64,000 bases of DNA, taken from assembly GCA_963702175.1 (NCBI GenBank), contig OY969721.1:496001-560000 (forward strand), given 5' to 3'. The notes under the pieces were generated by a model. It saw only the letters and a program-made list of their open reading frames with translations. It was not told the DNA's origin and searched no databases. Numbering within the stretch: position 1 is the stretch's first letter; every line of letters starts with the position of its first letter. The position numbers and the translations under genes were made by a program. The DNA comes from VRUE01 sp963702175 (GTDB lineage: Bacteria; Actinomycetota; Thermoleophilia; Solirubrobacterales; 70-9). Positions 25,496-35,246 of the stretch are shown here, piece by piece.

Positions 25496-25519
25496 GGACC
25501 CCTGCCGGGATGGGTCTCA
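25496..25519. terminator. Solo arm of the family D outer palindrome between convergent genes
   Basis: The sequence GACCCCTGCCGGGATGGGTC closely matches the outer arm of family-D copy 1. On its own it forms a short GACCC/GGGTC stem between the antiporter stop and the rpe stop. Convergent placement suggests a bidirectional terminator; there is no T-run. Confidence 0.4.
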
Positions 25520-26203
25520 AACAGCACCCGTTGCAGCGACGATCTCAGCGTAAGCAGCGGCTGGATCGTCTGAACCGAACACAGCAGAGCCGGCTACGAA
25601 GAGGGAGGCGCCGGCCTCGGCGGCTGCGCCTGCCGTCGAGGCGTGGATGCCGCCGTCTACCTCGATCCTCGCGTCGCCGACCAGCGGTGCCAGGCGCGCG
25701 ACCTTGTCGAGGGTGCTCTCGATCAGGGTCTGCCCGCCCCAGCCGGGGTTGATCGTCATGCAGAGGAAGATGTCGGCGAAGCCGCGCAGCTCGGTCACGG
25801 CCTCGACCGGGGTAGCGGGGTTGAAGGCGATGCCCGCCAGGCAGCCGAGCTCGCGGATGGCCCCCAGCGTCCGGTTGGCGTGCGCCGTGGCCTCGATGTG
25901 GAAGGTGATCGAGTCGGCGCCGGCCTCGGAGAAGGCCTCGATCTGCTGCTCGGGACGCTCGATCATCAGGTGGACGTCGAGCACGCCGCCCGCCGCGTGA
26001 ACCTGGTCGGCGATCGAGGAGGCGACCAACGGGCCGATCGTGATCGGCGGGACGAAATGCCCGTCCATCACGTCGAAGTGGATCACCCGCGCGCCGGCGT
26101 CCATCACCTCGTCTAGCTGCGCCCCCAGGCGCGAGAAGTCGGCCGAGAGAATCGATGGCGCGACCCGTGGAGCGCCGATCAGCTCCTTCATCCGCTCGCT
26201 CAT
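25517..26203 (-). CDS. rpe: Ribulose-phosphate 3-epimerase
   Basis: Interconverts ribulose-5-P and xylulose-5-P. 228 residues from ATG 26203 with APSILSADFSRLG near 12, HFDVMDGHFVPPITIGP near 37-53, MTINPGWGGQ and VDGGIHAST. Start chosen because it overlaps the zinc-ribbon stop as ATGA; the open frame upstream overlaps that gene. Confidence 0.95.
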   Translation of the reverse strand: MSERMKELIGAPRVAPSILSADFSRLGAQLDEVMDAGARVIHFDVMDGHFVPPITIGPLVASSIADQVHAAGGVLDVHLMIERPEQQIEAFSEAGADSITFHIEATAHANRTLGAIRELGCLAGIAFNPATPVEAVTELRGFADIFLCMTINPGWGGQTLIESTLDKVARLAPLVGDARIEVDGGIHASTAGAAAEAGASLFVAGSAVFGSDDPAAAYAEIVAATGAV

Positions 26204-26439
26204 ACCGGCCTCAACATTGAGTCTCCACAGATCTGGCAGGTCATGTCCTCGGTGGTGCTCATCCGGGCGATCGTCTGGTGTTCGCCGCAGTTGGGGCACT
26301 GCGAGACCAGCTCGAAGCGGCGCAGACAGTACACGCAGCGGAAGCGGCCGGGGAGCTGCGTGGGCCTCAGCCAGGGTTCGCCGCAGCCAGGACAGGCCGG
26401 CCGCCGCAGCACGCTCTCCGCATCGCTCCCGGCGCTCAT
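26200..26439 (-). CDS. Small double zinc-ribbon protein
   Basis: 79 residues with four CxxC pairs (CPGC, CVYC, CPNC, CQIC), enough for two zinc ribbons. I do not recognise a named family. It lies between rsmB and rpe with ATGA coupling to rpe, suggesting a nucleic-acid or ribosome-related role only by analogy with similar small zinc proteins. Confidence 0.72.
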   Translation of the reverse strand: MSAGSDAESVLRRPACPGCGEPWLRPTQLPGRFRCVYCLRRFELVSQCPNCGEHQTIARMSTTEDMTCQICGDSMLRPV

Positions 26440-26442
26440 CGC

Positions 26443-27732
26443 CTAACCATCATCCCGCCTCAGCCGGCAGATGAAGAAGCCGGTGGTGCGATCGCGGTCG
26501 GGGCTCAGCTGCCAGCGCTCGCCCCCGGCGACCCGCTCCTCGTTCTCGCGGCGGCTGATCGTGCAGGTCGCGTAGACCAGCGTTCCGCCGGGGCGGAGGG
26601 ACTCGAGCGCCCTCTCCAGGAGCTGCGACTGGACCTCAACTAGGCGCTCGATCGCCGCTGGGGACTTGCGCCAGCGCGCGTCGGGTCGCGAGGCGAGCGC
26701 GCCGAGATCGGAGCAGGGCGCGTCGAGCAGGACCCGGTCGAATCCGGGCGCGATCCCGGACTGCGCGCCGTCCGCCTCGATCACGGTGACGCTGCGCAGA
26801 CCGAGACGGCGGGCCTGGGCCGCGATCTCGGCGGCGCGGGCGGGGTCCTGCTCGACCGAGATCACCTCTCCTCGGTCCTCCATGCGGGCGGCGATCTGGC
26901 CGGTCTTGATCCCGGGACCAGCGCAGAGGTCGAGGACCTGCTCGCCTGGCTGGGGATCGAGCGCCTCGACTACGGCGGCCGAGCCACGGCTCTGCGGCGT
27001 CAGCTCGCCGCCGGCGACCAGCTCCGGGACGGACTCCCCCGTCCTACCCTGGACGACGATCATCTCCGGCGCCGCCAGGGGCCACTCGCCAGCCGCGGGG
27101 CTCGCCTCCACGCCGGCCTCGCGCAGCTTCGCCAGCACCGCCTCGCGATCTGTGGCCAGGGTGTTGACCCGGAAGGCCGACTCGGCGGGCTCGTTGCAGG
27201 CGGCGAGCAGAGAGCACGCCGCCTCGGCGCCAAGCTCCTCCCACCACATCCGCGCCAGCCAGAGCGGCGCAGAGTGGGCGACGGCGGCGAGCTCGGGAGT
27301 CGAGTCGTCGCCGAGCAACGAGGCGGTGAGCTCGTCGCGCTCACGGACCGCGCGCCGCAGCACCGCGTTGACGAGGCCGGCGGCGTGGGCGGCGCCGGCC
27401 TGCTTGACCAGCTCGACCGACTGGTCCACCGCCGCGTGGTCCGGGGTACCGTCGGCGAAGAGCAGCTCGAAGAGACCGAGTCGCAGGCCGGCCAGCACCG
27501 GTGGGTCAAGCCGGTGCTGCGGCCGGTTGCTGAGACGCGAGATCGCCGCGTCGGCGGTGCCGCGCCGCTGCACGGCGCCGTAGGCGAGGCGCTGGGCCTG
27601 GGCCCGCTCGCGCCCGGCGAGGCCTTGGGCGTCGGCCGCCTCGGCGAAGACGCGCTCGGTGTGGGCATCCTCCTCGAAAGTGGCGCGGATTACACCAAAG
27701 GCGAGCGCGCGGGCCGGAGAGACCTCGCTCAT
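26443..27732 (-). CDS. rsmB: 16S rRNA (cytosine-967-C5)-methyltransferase RsmB
   Basis: 429 residues from ATG 27732. The N-terminal NusB-like domain (about 1-130) precedes the SAM domain with LDLCAGPGIKTGQIA near 268, the catalytic DAPCSDLGALASRP and the second cysteine in YATCTISRRENE. It follows fmt across a family-B mini-ORF whose TGA overlaps this ATG (TGATG). The def-fmt-rsmB order is conserved. Confidence 0.94.
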   Translation of the reverse strand: MSEVSPARALAFGVIRATFEEDAHTERVFAEAADAQGLAGRERAQAQRLAYGAVQRRGTADAAISRLSNRPQHRLDPPVLAGLRLGLFELLFADGTPDHAAVDQSVELVKQAGAAHAAGLVNAVLRRAVRERDELTASLLGDDSTPELAAVAHSAPLWLARMWWEELGAEAACSLLAACNEPAESAFRVNTLATDREAVLAKLREAGVEASPAAGEWPLAAPEMIVVQGRTGESVPELVAGGELTPQSRGSAAVVEALDPQPGEQVLDLCAGPGIKTGQIAARMEDRGEVISVEQDPARAAEIAAQARRLGLRSVTVIEADGAQSGIAPGFDRVLLDAPCSDLGALASRPDARWRKSPAAIERLVEVQSQLLERALESLRPGGTLVYATCTISRRENEERVAGGERWQLSPDRDRTTGFFICRLRRDDG

Positions 27733-27800
27733 CACACTCGTTCGCGCTTCGCTCGCGGCGCGAAGAACCAGATATGCACGCTTGTTCGCTTCGCGCTCAC
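27732..27800 (-). CDS. Family B mini-ORF bridging fmt and rsmB
   Basis: A 22-residue frame, MSAKRTSVHIWFFAPRAKRE then RV. Its GTG overlaps the fmt stop (GTGA) and its TGA overlaps the rsmB ATG (TGATG), so a ribosome could pass through all three without leaving. The same peptide with few changes bridges scpA and scpB. It may be a coupling device and not a functional peptide. Confidence 0.4.
   Translation of the reverse strand: MSAKRTSVHIWFFAPRAKRERV
27741..27800 (-). repeat. Family B 60-bp repeat, copy 2
   Basis: Matches 43730-43789 at 56 of 60 positions by eye, with no gaps. A degenerate copy lies at 12981-13030. All three begin at the stop codon of the upstream minus-strand gene. GCGAAGCG and GAGCGAAGCGCGAA motifs make it GC-rich and partly self-complementary. 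Confidence 0.8.
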
Positions 27801-28699
27801 AGTTTGGGCACGGAGTGGCCGCGCAGGTATGCGTCCGCCGCCATCGGCTTGCCGCCGGGCGGCTGGACCACGTCGAGGCGCAGCGTCCCCCGCCCGCAGC
27901 CGAGCAGGAGCGCCCCCCACTCCGCCTTCAGCACGCCCGCCTTGACGCCGACGTCTACTGCGCGGGCACGCCTCACGCCGAGCCTGCCCTCCGCCGTCTC
28001 CAGGAAGGCGCCGACGTGCGGGGTGAGGGCGCGGACGGTCCACGCCAGCTCCGCCGCCGGGCGAGAGGGATCGAGGCGGCGCTCGGCGGGGTCGATCTTC
28101 TCGGCGTAGGTCGCCGCCGCGTCGTCTTGCTCCTCGAGCTCCAGCCTTCCCTCGGCCCGCAGGTCGAGGGCGCCCACCATCAGCTCGCCTCCGCGCTCGG
28201 CGAGTCGCTCCGACAGCGTCTCGAAGTCGTCCTCGGACCCGATCGCGACCTCCTCGCAGGAGGCGACAGGGCCCGAGTCGAGCCCGGCGGTGACCTCCAT
28301 CACGCAGACCCCGGTGAGCTGGTCGCCGGCCATGATCGCCCGCTCGATCGGCGCCGCCCCGCGCCAGCGCGGCAGCAGCGACGGGTGGACGTTGAGCATC
28401 GGCAGCTCGGATAGGAGCGGCTCACGCAGCAGCTGCCCGAAGGCGCAGACGACCGCCAGCTCGGGCTGCGCGGCGCGGATCCGCTCCAGAGCCGACTCGT
28501 CGTTGACGCTCTCCGCCTGCAGCAGCTCGATGCCCAGCTCGCGCGCTGCCTCGGCGACCGGCGGCGACGCCGTCCTCCTACCGCGCCCCCTTGGGCGATC
28601 GGGAGGGGTGACTACCAGCGACGGTTTGTGCGGCGAGGCAGCGAGGCGGCGCAGGACCGTGACCGCGAACTCCGAGGTGCCGAGGTAGACGGTGCGCAC
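27797..28699 (-). CDS. fmt: Methionyl-tRNA formyltransferase
   Basis: Formylates initiator Met-tRNA. 300 residues, GTG start overlapping the def stop region. N-terminal formyltransferase domain with NVHPSLLPRWRGAAPIERAI near 101-120, then the C-terminal tRNA-binding domain from about 200. It pairs functionally with def immediately upstream. Confidence 0.95.
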   Translation of the reverse strand: MRTVYLGTSEFAVTVLRRLAASPHKPSLVVTPPDRPRGRGRRTASPPVAEAARELGIELLQAESVNDESALERIRAAQPELAVVCAFGQLLREPLLSELPMLNVHPSLLPRWRGAAPIERAIMAGDQLTGVCVMEVTAGLDSGPVASCEEVAIGSEDDFETLSERLAERGGELMVGALDLRAEGRLELEEQDDAAATYAEKIDPAERRLDPSRPAAELAWTVRALTPHVGAFLETAEGRLGVRRARAVDVGVKAGVLKAEWGALLLGCGRGTLRLDVVQPPGGKPMAADAYLRGHSVPKL

Positions 28700-29347
28700 T
28701 CAGACGTCGGTCCGCGACTCGACGTGGTGCTCGCCGTCGGCCTCCGGGCCCTCGCCCTCAGCGTGCTGGGGGCTGTAGGTGCCTCCCTCGCGCAGCGCCC
28801 GCAGGGCGCCCTTGCGCTGATCGCGCGGGGCGTGATCGAGGATCAGCACCCCGTCGAGGTGGTCGATCTCGTGCTGGAGCACCCGCGCCTCGAGGCCCGA
28901 GGCCTCGACCTGCACAGACTCGCCGTCGAGGTCGAGACCGGTGACACGCGCGTGCAGCGGACGCTCAACGTCCATCGAGACACCGGGCAGGCTGAGGCAG
29001 CCCTCCTCGGCGACGACGAGCACGTCCGACGCCCACTCGACCTCGGGGTTGAGCAGCGCCGTCGGCTCGCTGTCGGGGCCGGCCTGGAAGACGAGCAGGC
29101 GGCGCAGCACCCCCACCTGGGTGGCGGCGAGCCCGACGCCCATGCCGTCGCGCATGATCCCGATCATCCGCTCGACCTCGGCGCGCAGCTCCGGGCCGAA
29201 CTCGGTGACCGGCGAGGCTTTGCTCTTGAGGACGGGATCGCCGAACTTGACCACCTGGGCGAGGGCGGCATCGCGCCGCGCGATCAGCTCGCGTTCGAGC
29301 TCCCCGCGCTCGCCCTCGTCAGCTCCGATTGCCTGCTCATCGGCCAC
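28700..29347 (-). CDS. def: Peptide deformylase
   Basis: Removes the N-formyl group from nascent proteins. 215 residues with the three metal motifs GVGLAATQVG near 70, EEGCLSLPG near 115 and QHEIDHLDGV near 157. The N-terminal 25 residues and the acidic C-terminal tail (from about 190) extend beyond the core fold. Coupled to fmt. Confidence 0.94.
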   Translation of the reverse strand: MADEQAIGADEGERGELERELIARRDAALAQVVKFGDPVLKSKASPVTEFGPELRAEVERMIGIMRDGMGVGLAATQVGVLRRLLVFQAGPDSEPTALLNPEVEWASDVLVVAEEGCLSLPGVSMDVERPLHARVTGLDLDGESVQVEASGLEARVLQHEIDHLDGVLILDHAPRDQRKGALRALREGGTYSPQHAEGEGPEADGEHHVESRTDV

Positions 29348-29389
29348 AGACCGATTGTATGGACCGGCCTGGCCGCGATCCCCGCTGAC

Positions 29390-29581
29390 CTAGCGAAGGC
29401 GGGCGTGCTGGCGCGCTTGGAGACGAACTTCGAAAAGGATGCCGAGGAGCATCGCCAACGAGACAGATATGCCTACATACGCAAAGACGGTATATCCGCG
29501 GACGTCGAGCATCGCGCCGATGGCGCCGAAGCCGACGACGATCAATGCGGTCAGAAGTCGCCTCTCCCACATAGACAACAT
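29390..29581 (-). CDS. Small two-helix membrane protein
   Basis: 63 residues from ATG 29581, chosen for the strong GGAGG seven bases upstream. Two hydrophobic helices (about 10-26 and 33-50) are followed by a basic tail ARQHARLR. No family recognised. It overlaps the 3' end of another small membrane gene by 31 bp. Base composition is lower in GC than the neighbours. Confidence 0.5.
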   Translation of the reverse strand: MLSMWERRLLTALIVVGFGAIGAMLDVRGYTVFAYVGISVSLAMLLGILFEVRLQARQHARLR

Positions 29582-29820
29582 GTTACGCCTCCAGCTCGCC
29601 GAAAACCCAGAGCGCCAGAGACCCCCAATGCGCCGAGAAACATTCCCTCTCGCCAACCGTCGATCTTCGGCTCTAGCCCAAACATCGGCGCAAGGCGTAC
29701 AACGATCTCACCGAGGACTCCTCCGACAGCTGCTCCCGTCCCGATGTCGGTGAGCGCGATCTGACCATTGATCAGATCGCCGATAGGCAGCGCAGTCGCC
29801 AGCACGAATAGGAGTTCCAC
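29551..29820 (-). CDS. Small hydrophobic protein, unknown
   Basis: 89 residues beginning with a hydrophobic stretch (MELLFVLATALPIGDLI) and a second near 25-45, ending CCLCGRGDF. The GTG start has only a poor ribosome-binding site, so the start or the gene itself is uncertain. It overlaps the next small membrane gene; together they lie between priA and def. Confidence 0.35.
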   Translation of the reverse strand: MELLFVLATALPIGDLINGQIALTDIGTGAAVGGVLGEIVVRLAPMFGLEPKIDGWREGMFLGALGVSGALGFRRAGGVTCCLCGRGDF

Positions 29821-29883
29821 CCTCGATATGAGATCCCAGGGGCGGAGATTCTCCCCTGCAATCCTGTGTCAGGCAGTCGCTCC

Positions 29884-32070
29884 CTACTGCGGGTCGACGT
29901 CGACCGAGATCGCGATGTCGCGCAGGGAGCGCTCGGCGGCGAGGCGCTCGACCGCCTCGCGGATCGCGGCGACAGCGGCCTCGCGGTCGCCGGCCTTGGT
30001 CAGGAGGCGGCGACGGTAACGATTGCGGACGCGGAACATCGGCGCCGGCCCGAGCAGCTCGGCGTCCGGCGGCAACGTCGGCCGCAGGGCGCTCGCGAGC
30101 TCGGCGGAAGCGGCTTCCAGTCGCGGTTCCGACTCGGCCTTGAGCACAATCCGCACCAGGTGCGAGAAGGGCGGGTAGCGCAGCAGCCGGCGTCGCTCGA
30201 CCTCCTCGGCGAGGAAGGAGGCGGCATCGTGGCGGGCAGCGCAGACGATGCTCGCCGCCCCCGGCGCCAGGGTCTGCACGATCACCTCTCCCCCGGCCTC
30301 ACCACGGCCGCTGCGGCCGGCGAGCTGGGCGACCATCGCGAAGGTGCGCTCGGCGGCACGGAAGTCGGGGAAGCGCAGGGTCGCGTCGGCGTCGAGGATC
30401 GCGCTCAGGGTCACCTCGGGGAAGTCGTGGCCCTTGGCGACCATCTGCGTGCCGACGAGGATGCCGCTCTCGGCCTCACCGAAGCCAGCAAGGATGCGAG
30501 CGTGCGCCCCCTTGCCGGTCACTGTGTCCGAGTCGAGGCGGAAGACCGGCATCGGCGCCAGGCGCTCGGCCAGCAGCGCCTCGACCTGCTCGGTGCCGAC
30601 CCCTGCCCTCGACAGGGTGGTCGAGTCGCAGTCGGGGCACGACCTGGGAGCCGGCTCGACGTGGGCACAGTGGTGGCAGACGAGGCGGTTGGCGTGGCGG
30701 TGGACGATCAGCGAGACGTCGCAGTTCGGGCACCCCCAGTGGCGCCCGCAGGAGCGACAGGTAAGCCAGGGCGCGAAGCCACGGCGGTTGACCATCACGA
30801 TCGCCTTGGCGCCGTCCCGCCTCACCGCCTCGAGCGCCTCCCAGGTTGCGCGATGCAGGGGGCCGGAGCGAGGGTCGGCATCGCGCATGTCGAGCACCTC
30901 GACCGGCGGCATGCGGCGGCCGTCGACGCGGCGCGGCAGCTCCAGCCGGGGCATCGCCAGCCAGGACTCCGGCCGCGGCGTGGCGGTGCCGGCAACGAGG
31001 ACCCCCGTCTCCTCGACGCGCCGGAAAGCGACGGCGCGGGCGTCGTAACAAGGGTCGCCCTCCTGCTTGTAGGAAGGGTCGTGCTCCTCGTCGATTACGA
31101 CCAACCCGAGGTCGCGGACTGGGGCGAAGACAGCCGAGCGAGGGCCGACGCAGACACTCGCCTCGCCGCTGCGCAGCCGACGCCACTCGTCGAGCCGCTC
31201 GCCGGCGGAGAGGGCCGAATGGAGGACGGCGAAGCGGTCGCCGAGCCGGGCCCGGAAGCGTGCCACCGCCTGCGGCGCGAGGCCGATCTCGGGGACGAGC
31301 ACGATCGCGCCGCGGCCGCGAGCGAGCGCTGCCTCGACCGCAGCCAAGTAGACCTCGGTCTTGCCGGAGCCGGTGACGCCGTGCAGGAGCAGCTCGCGCG
31401 GCGCCCCGGCCTCGCCGTCGAGCGCCGCGACGATCCCCTCCACAGCCCGCTCCTGCTCGGGCAGGAGCGACGGTCGGGCCGCGGCGGCGGCGAGCGCAGG
31501 GTGGCTCGGCCGCCGGCTCACGGTCGAGCTGCGAGTGGCGATCAGGCCGCGTCCCTCCAACCGCCGCAGGACCTGGCGGTCGGCGCCGACGGCCGCCGCC
31601 AGCTCGGGCGCCGACATCTCGCCGGCGGAGAGCGCCTCCAGAGCAGCCCGCTGCTTAACCCCGAGCCGCTCTCCGTCCGAGAGGGCGGCTTCGCCGGCAG
31701 GGACGATCTCAGCGCGCAGCTCACGCCGCGGGCGAACCCGCTCCCCCGCCACCCCCAGGCCTGGCGGCAGGACCAGCTCGAGCCCGCGCGACGGCGTCGA
31801 GCAGTACTCGCGGGCGACCCAGAGGCCGAGGCGGACCAGCTCGGCCGGGACGCCCGCCTCGAGCGCCTCGATTGGCTCCGCGAGGCGCTCCGGAGGCAGC
31901 TCCGAGGCATCCGCCAGCCCGACCACGACGCCGAGTACCCGACGCGAGCCAAAGGGGACGCGGACGACGCTGCCGACCTCGAGGTCGCTCATCTCGGCCG
32001 GCAGGCGGTAGTCGAAGGGGCCGCGCAGGGCGCGGGCCCGGGTCAGCGGCTCGACCTTGGCGATCGTCAC
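29884..32070 (-). CDS. priA: Primosomal protein PriA (replication restart helicase)
   Basis: 728 residues from GTG 32070 (VTIAKVEPLTRARALRGPFDY); the frame stays open far upstream but that part is non-coding in character. Walker A GVTGSGKTEVYLA, DEEH box IDEEHDPSYKQ and eight zinc-binding cysteines (CRSCGRHWGCPNC, then CHHC and CPDC) are present. PriA reloads the replisome at stalled forks. It sits divergently to the PH-domain gene. Confidence 0.92.
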   Translation of the reverse strand: MTIAKVEPLTRARALRGPFDYRLPAEMSDLEVGSVVRVPFGSRRVLGVVVGLADASELPPERLAEPIEALEAGVPAELVRLGLWVAREYCSTPSRGLELVLPPGLGVAGERVRPRRELRAEIVPAGEAALSDGERLGVKQRAALEALSAGEMSAPELAAAVGADRQVLRRLEGRGLIATRSSTVSRRPSHPALAAAAARPSLLPEQERAVEGIVAALDGEAGAPRELLLHGVTGSGKTEVYLAAVEAALARGRGAIVLVPEIGLAPQAVARFRARLGDRFAVLHSALSAGERLDEWRRLRSGEASVCVGPRSAVFAPVRDLGLVVIDEEHDPSYKQEGDPCYDARAVAFRRVEETGVLVAGTATPRPESWLAMPRLELPRRVDGRRMPPVEVLDMRDADPRSGPLHRATWEALEAVRRDGAKAIVMVNRRGFAPWLTCRSCGRHWGCPNCDVSLIVHRHANRLVCHHCAHVEPAPRSCPDCDSTTLSRAGVGTEQVEALLAERLAPMPVFRLDSDTVTGKGAHARILAGFGEAESGILVGTQMVAKGHDFPEVTLSAILDADATLRFPDFRAAERTFAMVAQLAGRSGRGEAGGEVIVQTLAPGAASIVCAARHDAASFLAEEVERRRLLRYPPFSHLVRIVLKAESEPRLEAASAELASALRPTLPPDAELLGPAPMFRVRNRYRRRLLTKAGDREAAVAAIREAVERLAAERSLRDIAISVDVDPQ

Positions 32071-32106
32071 CGACTCACGGTATGGAGGGGCGCGGACACC
32101 GCGGGT

Positions 32107-32622
32107 ATGCTCCGCCCGATGGCTCTCAACCTCAGTCCGGGAGAGCGGGTGATCTTCCAGGGCCACCCCTCGTGGCGGGCGATTCTCGGCTTCTACCTGA
32201 AGGGGATCGCGATCGCCGCCGTGGTCGGCGTCGTCGCCAGGCTCTTCGACGTCAGCGGCGGGACGGTCTTCCTGCTCGTCCTCGTGATCGTCGGCCTGAC
32301 GGTGCTGGTCGGCTTCGTCAAGCGGGTCGCGACGACCTACACGATCACCGACCGTCGCCTCAACATCAAGCGGGGAATCATCTCCCGCGAGGTCCAGGAG
32401 ACCCGCCTCGAGCGGGTCCAAAACGTCAACTTCAACCAGGGCGTCTATCAGCGGATCGTCCAGATCGGCGACGTCGACTTCGACACCGCCGCCGGCGACG
32501 ACTACAACTTCGTCTTCGCCGGGGTAGCCAATCCCGAGCAGGTCGTTGAAAGCGTCGACCAGGCAACCGGCACCCACGCAGCCGGCACCCACGGCCTCGG
32601 CGAGCCCCAGCCCCCTCGCTAG
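32107..32622 (+). CDS. bPH2 (YdbS-like) membrane PH-domain protein
   Basis: 171 residues from ATG 32107 (ATG 32119 also possible). Two membrane helices lie near 30-50 and 55-75. The bacterial PH domain follows: TTYTITDRRLNIKRGIISR, then ETRLERVQNVNFNQG and IGDVDFDTA. These proteins sit in the membrane with the PH domain in the cytosol; function unknown. A Gly/Thr/His-rich tail ends the protein, 11 bp before the lipoprotein gene. Confidence 0.85.
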   Translation: MLRPMALNLSPGERVIFQGHPSWRAILGFYLKGIAIAAVVGVVARLFDVSGGTVFLLVLVIVGLTVLVGFVKRVATTYTITDRRLNIKRGIISREVQETRLERVQNVNFNQGVYQRIVQIGDVDFDTAAGDDYNFVFAGVANPEQVVESVDQATGTHAAGTHGLGEPQPPR

Positions 32623-32633
32623 AGGCGCAGCAC

Positions 32634-33014
32634 ATGCCCGCGATCAAAGGACTCCTCACTGCTGCGCTGCTGAGCGCACTTTGCCTCGCACTCGCCGCAT
32701 GCGGCGACTCGACCGCGTCTTCTTCCTCAGAAGAGGCCACGGGAGGAGGTGGCATAACCAGCGGCTACCCGATGGCCGTCGCGAACCGCTTCGTCCAGTC
32801 CTGCGCTCTGAACGCCAAACTCTCCAGCTCCGGCAAGCTGACCTCCGAAGAGGCACGAGACCTCTGCATCGACGCGCTGAACTGCGTGGAAAAGGGGCTC
32901 ACGATCTCGGAGCTGAGAGAGACCGAACGCAAGCTGCTGTCCGGCGAGCCCAACCCCGGCGCCCGAGTCCTCCGAGGCTGCACCGAAGAGGCAATCGAGC
33001 AGCACGTCGGGTAG
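32634..33014 (+). CDS. Putative lipoprotein, unknown function
   Basis: 126 residues with a signal peptide ending in the lipobox LAAC (Cys23), so it should be lipidated and exported. The mature part has a Ser/Gly-rich linker and a helical domain with four cysteines (about 54, 78, 84, 116) that could form two disulfides. GAGG lies nine bases before the ATG. Probably cotranscribed with the PH-domain gene. Confidence 0.72.
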   Translation: MPAIKGLLTAALLSALCLALAACGDSTASSSSEEATGGGGITSGYPMAVANRFVQSCALNAKLSSSGKLTSEEARDLCIDALNCVEKGLTISELRETERKLLSGEPNPGARVLRGCTEEAIEQHVG

Positions 33015-33044
33015 GGATGCCGGTGCCCCTCTCCGTGAACTAGC

Positions 33045-33515
33045 TCAACCCGACCCGGTTCGCAGTCGCAGTACTCGCTGACCGGCGCGCAGCACCAGCA
33101 GACTCCGCTTCAGTTGCCAATCAGGATCTGCGGTGAAGAGGCTCATCAGCCATCTGTCCTGGCGCCCCGAGAGGTTGGGACAGCCAACGGAACTGGAGGT
33201 GATCGAGCCGAGCCGCATTCGCTTGTGGCCGACGTGCATCTGGGCTCCTGATCCGTTGCAGTTCGCTTCCCAGCCGATCCATTGACCTCGTTTGTCGTGG
33301 CTGAGGCTAAGTCCGATGTCCTTGGGTCGGTCGAAGAGGCGGGTCCCTCCGGCACCCGAGGCGGAAACGGCGGCGTAGCTGCCCCAGATGCGGTCCGGGG
33401 GGCGGTAGCTGGCCTCGGCGGGAGCGCAGAGGGTCGCGGCAGCGAAAAACGCGACCATCGCCAGAAGACCCGCCCGGTACCGCCATCCCGCTCCGATTCT
33501 CAACATCCGGCGCAC
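33045..33515 (-). CDS. Secreted META/HslJ-like domain protein
   Basis: 156 residues with an N-terminal signal peptide (hydrophobic 15-31, cut near AEA-SY). The mature part carries the META pattern: WEANCNGSGAQMHV, SITSSSVGCPNL and LFTADPDWQLKRSLLVL. META domains occur in heat-shock and antibiotic-response proteins of unknown mechanism. It converges on the lipoprotein gene. Confidence 0.6.
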   Translation of the reverse strand: MRRMLRIGAGWRYRAGLLAMVAFFAAATLCAPAEASYRPPDRIWGSYAAVSASGAGGTRLFDRPKDIGLSLSHDKRGQWIGWEANCNGSGAQMHVGHKRMRLGSITSSSVGCPNLSGRQDRWLMSLFTADPDWQLKRSLLVLRAGQRVLRLRTGSG

Positions 33516-33959
33516 ACTCTATCTACGGGACTGTCGCCGGGCTGTCACACCTGAAACGTCAGCCAACGCTGCCGACGGCGCCCCCGCGTATCCGCGCTCC
33601 CAGAGTCTACGTGCGAGCGCTGGGGCAAGAAATGGGGCAAGAACCCAACAGATTCCAGCCGATTTCCGTCTCGCGGAAATCGTTCTAGACCGCACTACGT
33701 AGTCCAGCCGATTTCAAGGTCCGCTCTCACAACCCGAAGGTCACGAATCCGCAGTCGATGCACAGAGCAACCCCGAGATCCCTGCCACAGACGTGTCGAA
33801 AGGGGTCCGGGCGGGCTCTGGGCGAATGTCGCCGTTAGGCGGCGATATGCAATTTGGTGATTGCGCGGCGGTAGCCGCGCTCGAACTCAGTCGCTAAAGC
33901 GCCGAAGGCGCGTGCGACTTCAATTCGCCCGGAGTCCGACTGGACCCCTCCCCACCTCG
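33516..33959. other. 444-bp gene-free stretch with several hairpins
   Basis: No convincing gene. Visible structures: a perfect hairpin CGATTTCCG-TCTCG-CGGAAATCG, a nearby direct repeat of CCAGCCGATTTC, and close to metK three small hairpins (TCGCCG/CGGCGA, GCGCGGC-GGTA-GCCGCGC, GCGCC-GAA-GGCGC). A run GCTGGGGCAAGAAATGGGGC recalls the 3' ends of some integrase genes, but no integrase is present. Probably the 3' region of metK plus a degraded insertion. Confidence 0.5.
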
Positions 33960-35210
<1,251 letters not shown>

Positions 35211-35246
35211 GCGGCGAAGATTAAATGGTCAAGGAGGGATGCGCGG

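Noticed and set aside
29866..32106. Long plus-strand open frame across priA
   Set aside because: It is antisense to priA, whose motifs are unmistakable; only the last part from 32107 (PH domain) is a gene.
33615..33850. Integrase C-terminus remnant (ERWGKKWGKNP)
   Set aside because: Too short, with a stop just upstream in frame and no catalytic motifs; kept only as a remark.
35211..35246. SAM riboswitch before metK
   Set aside because: Only 36 bp separate der and metK.
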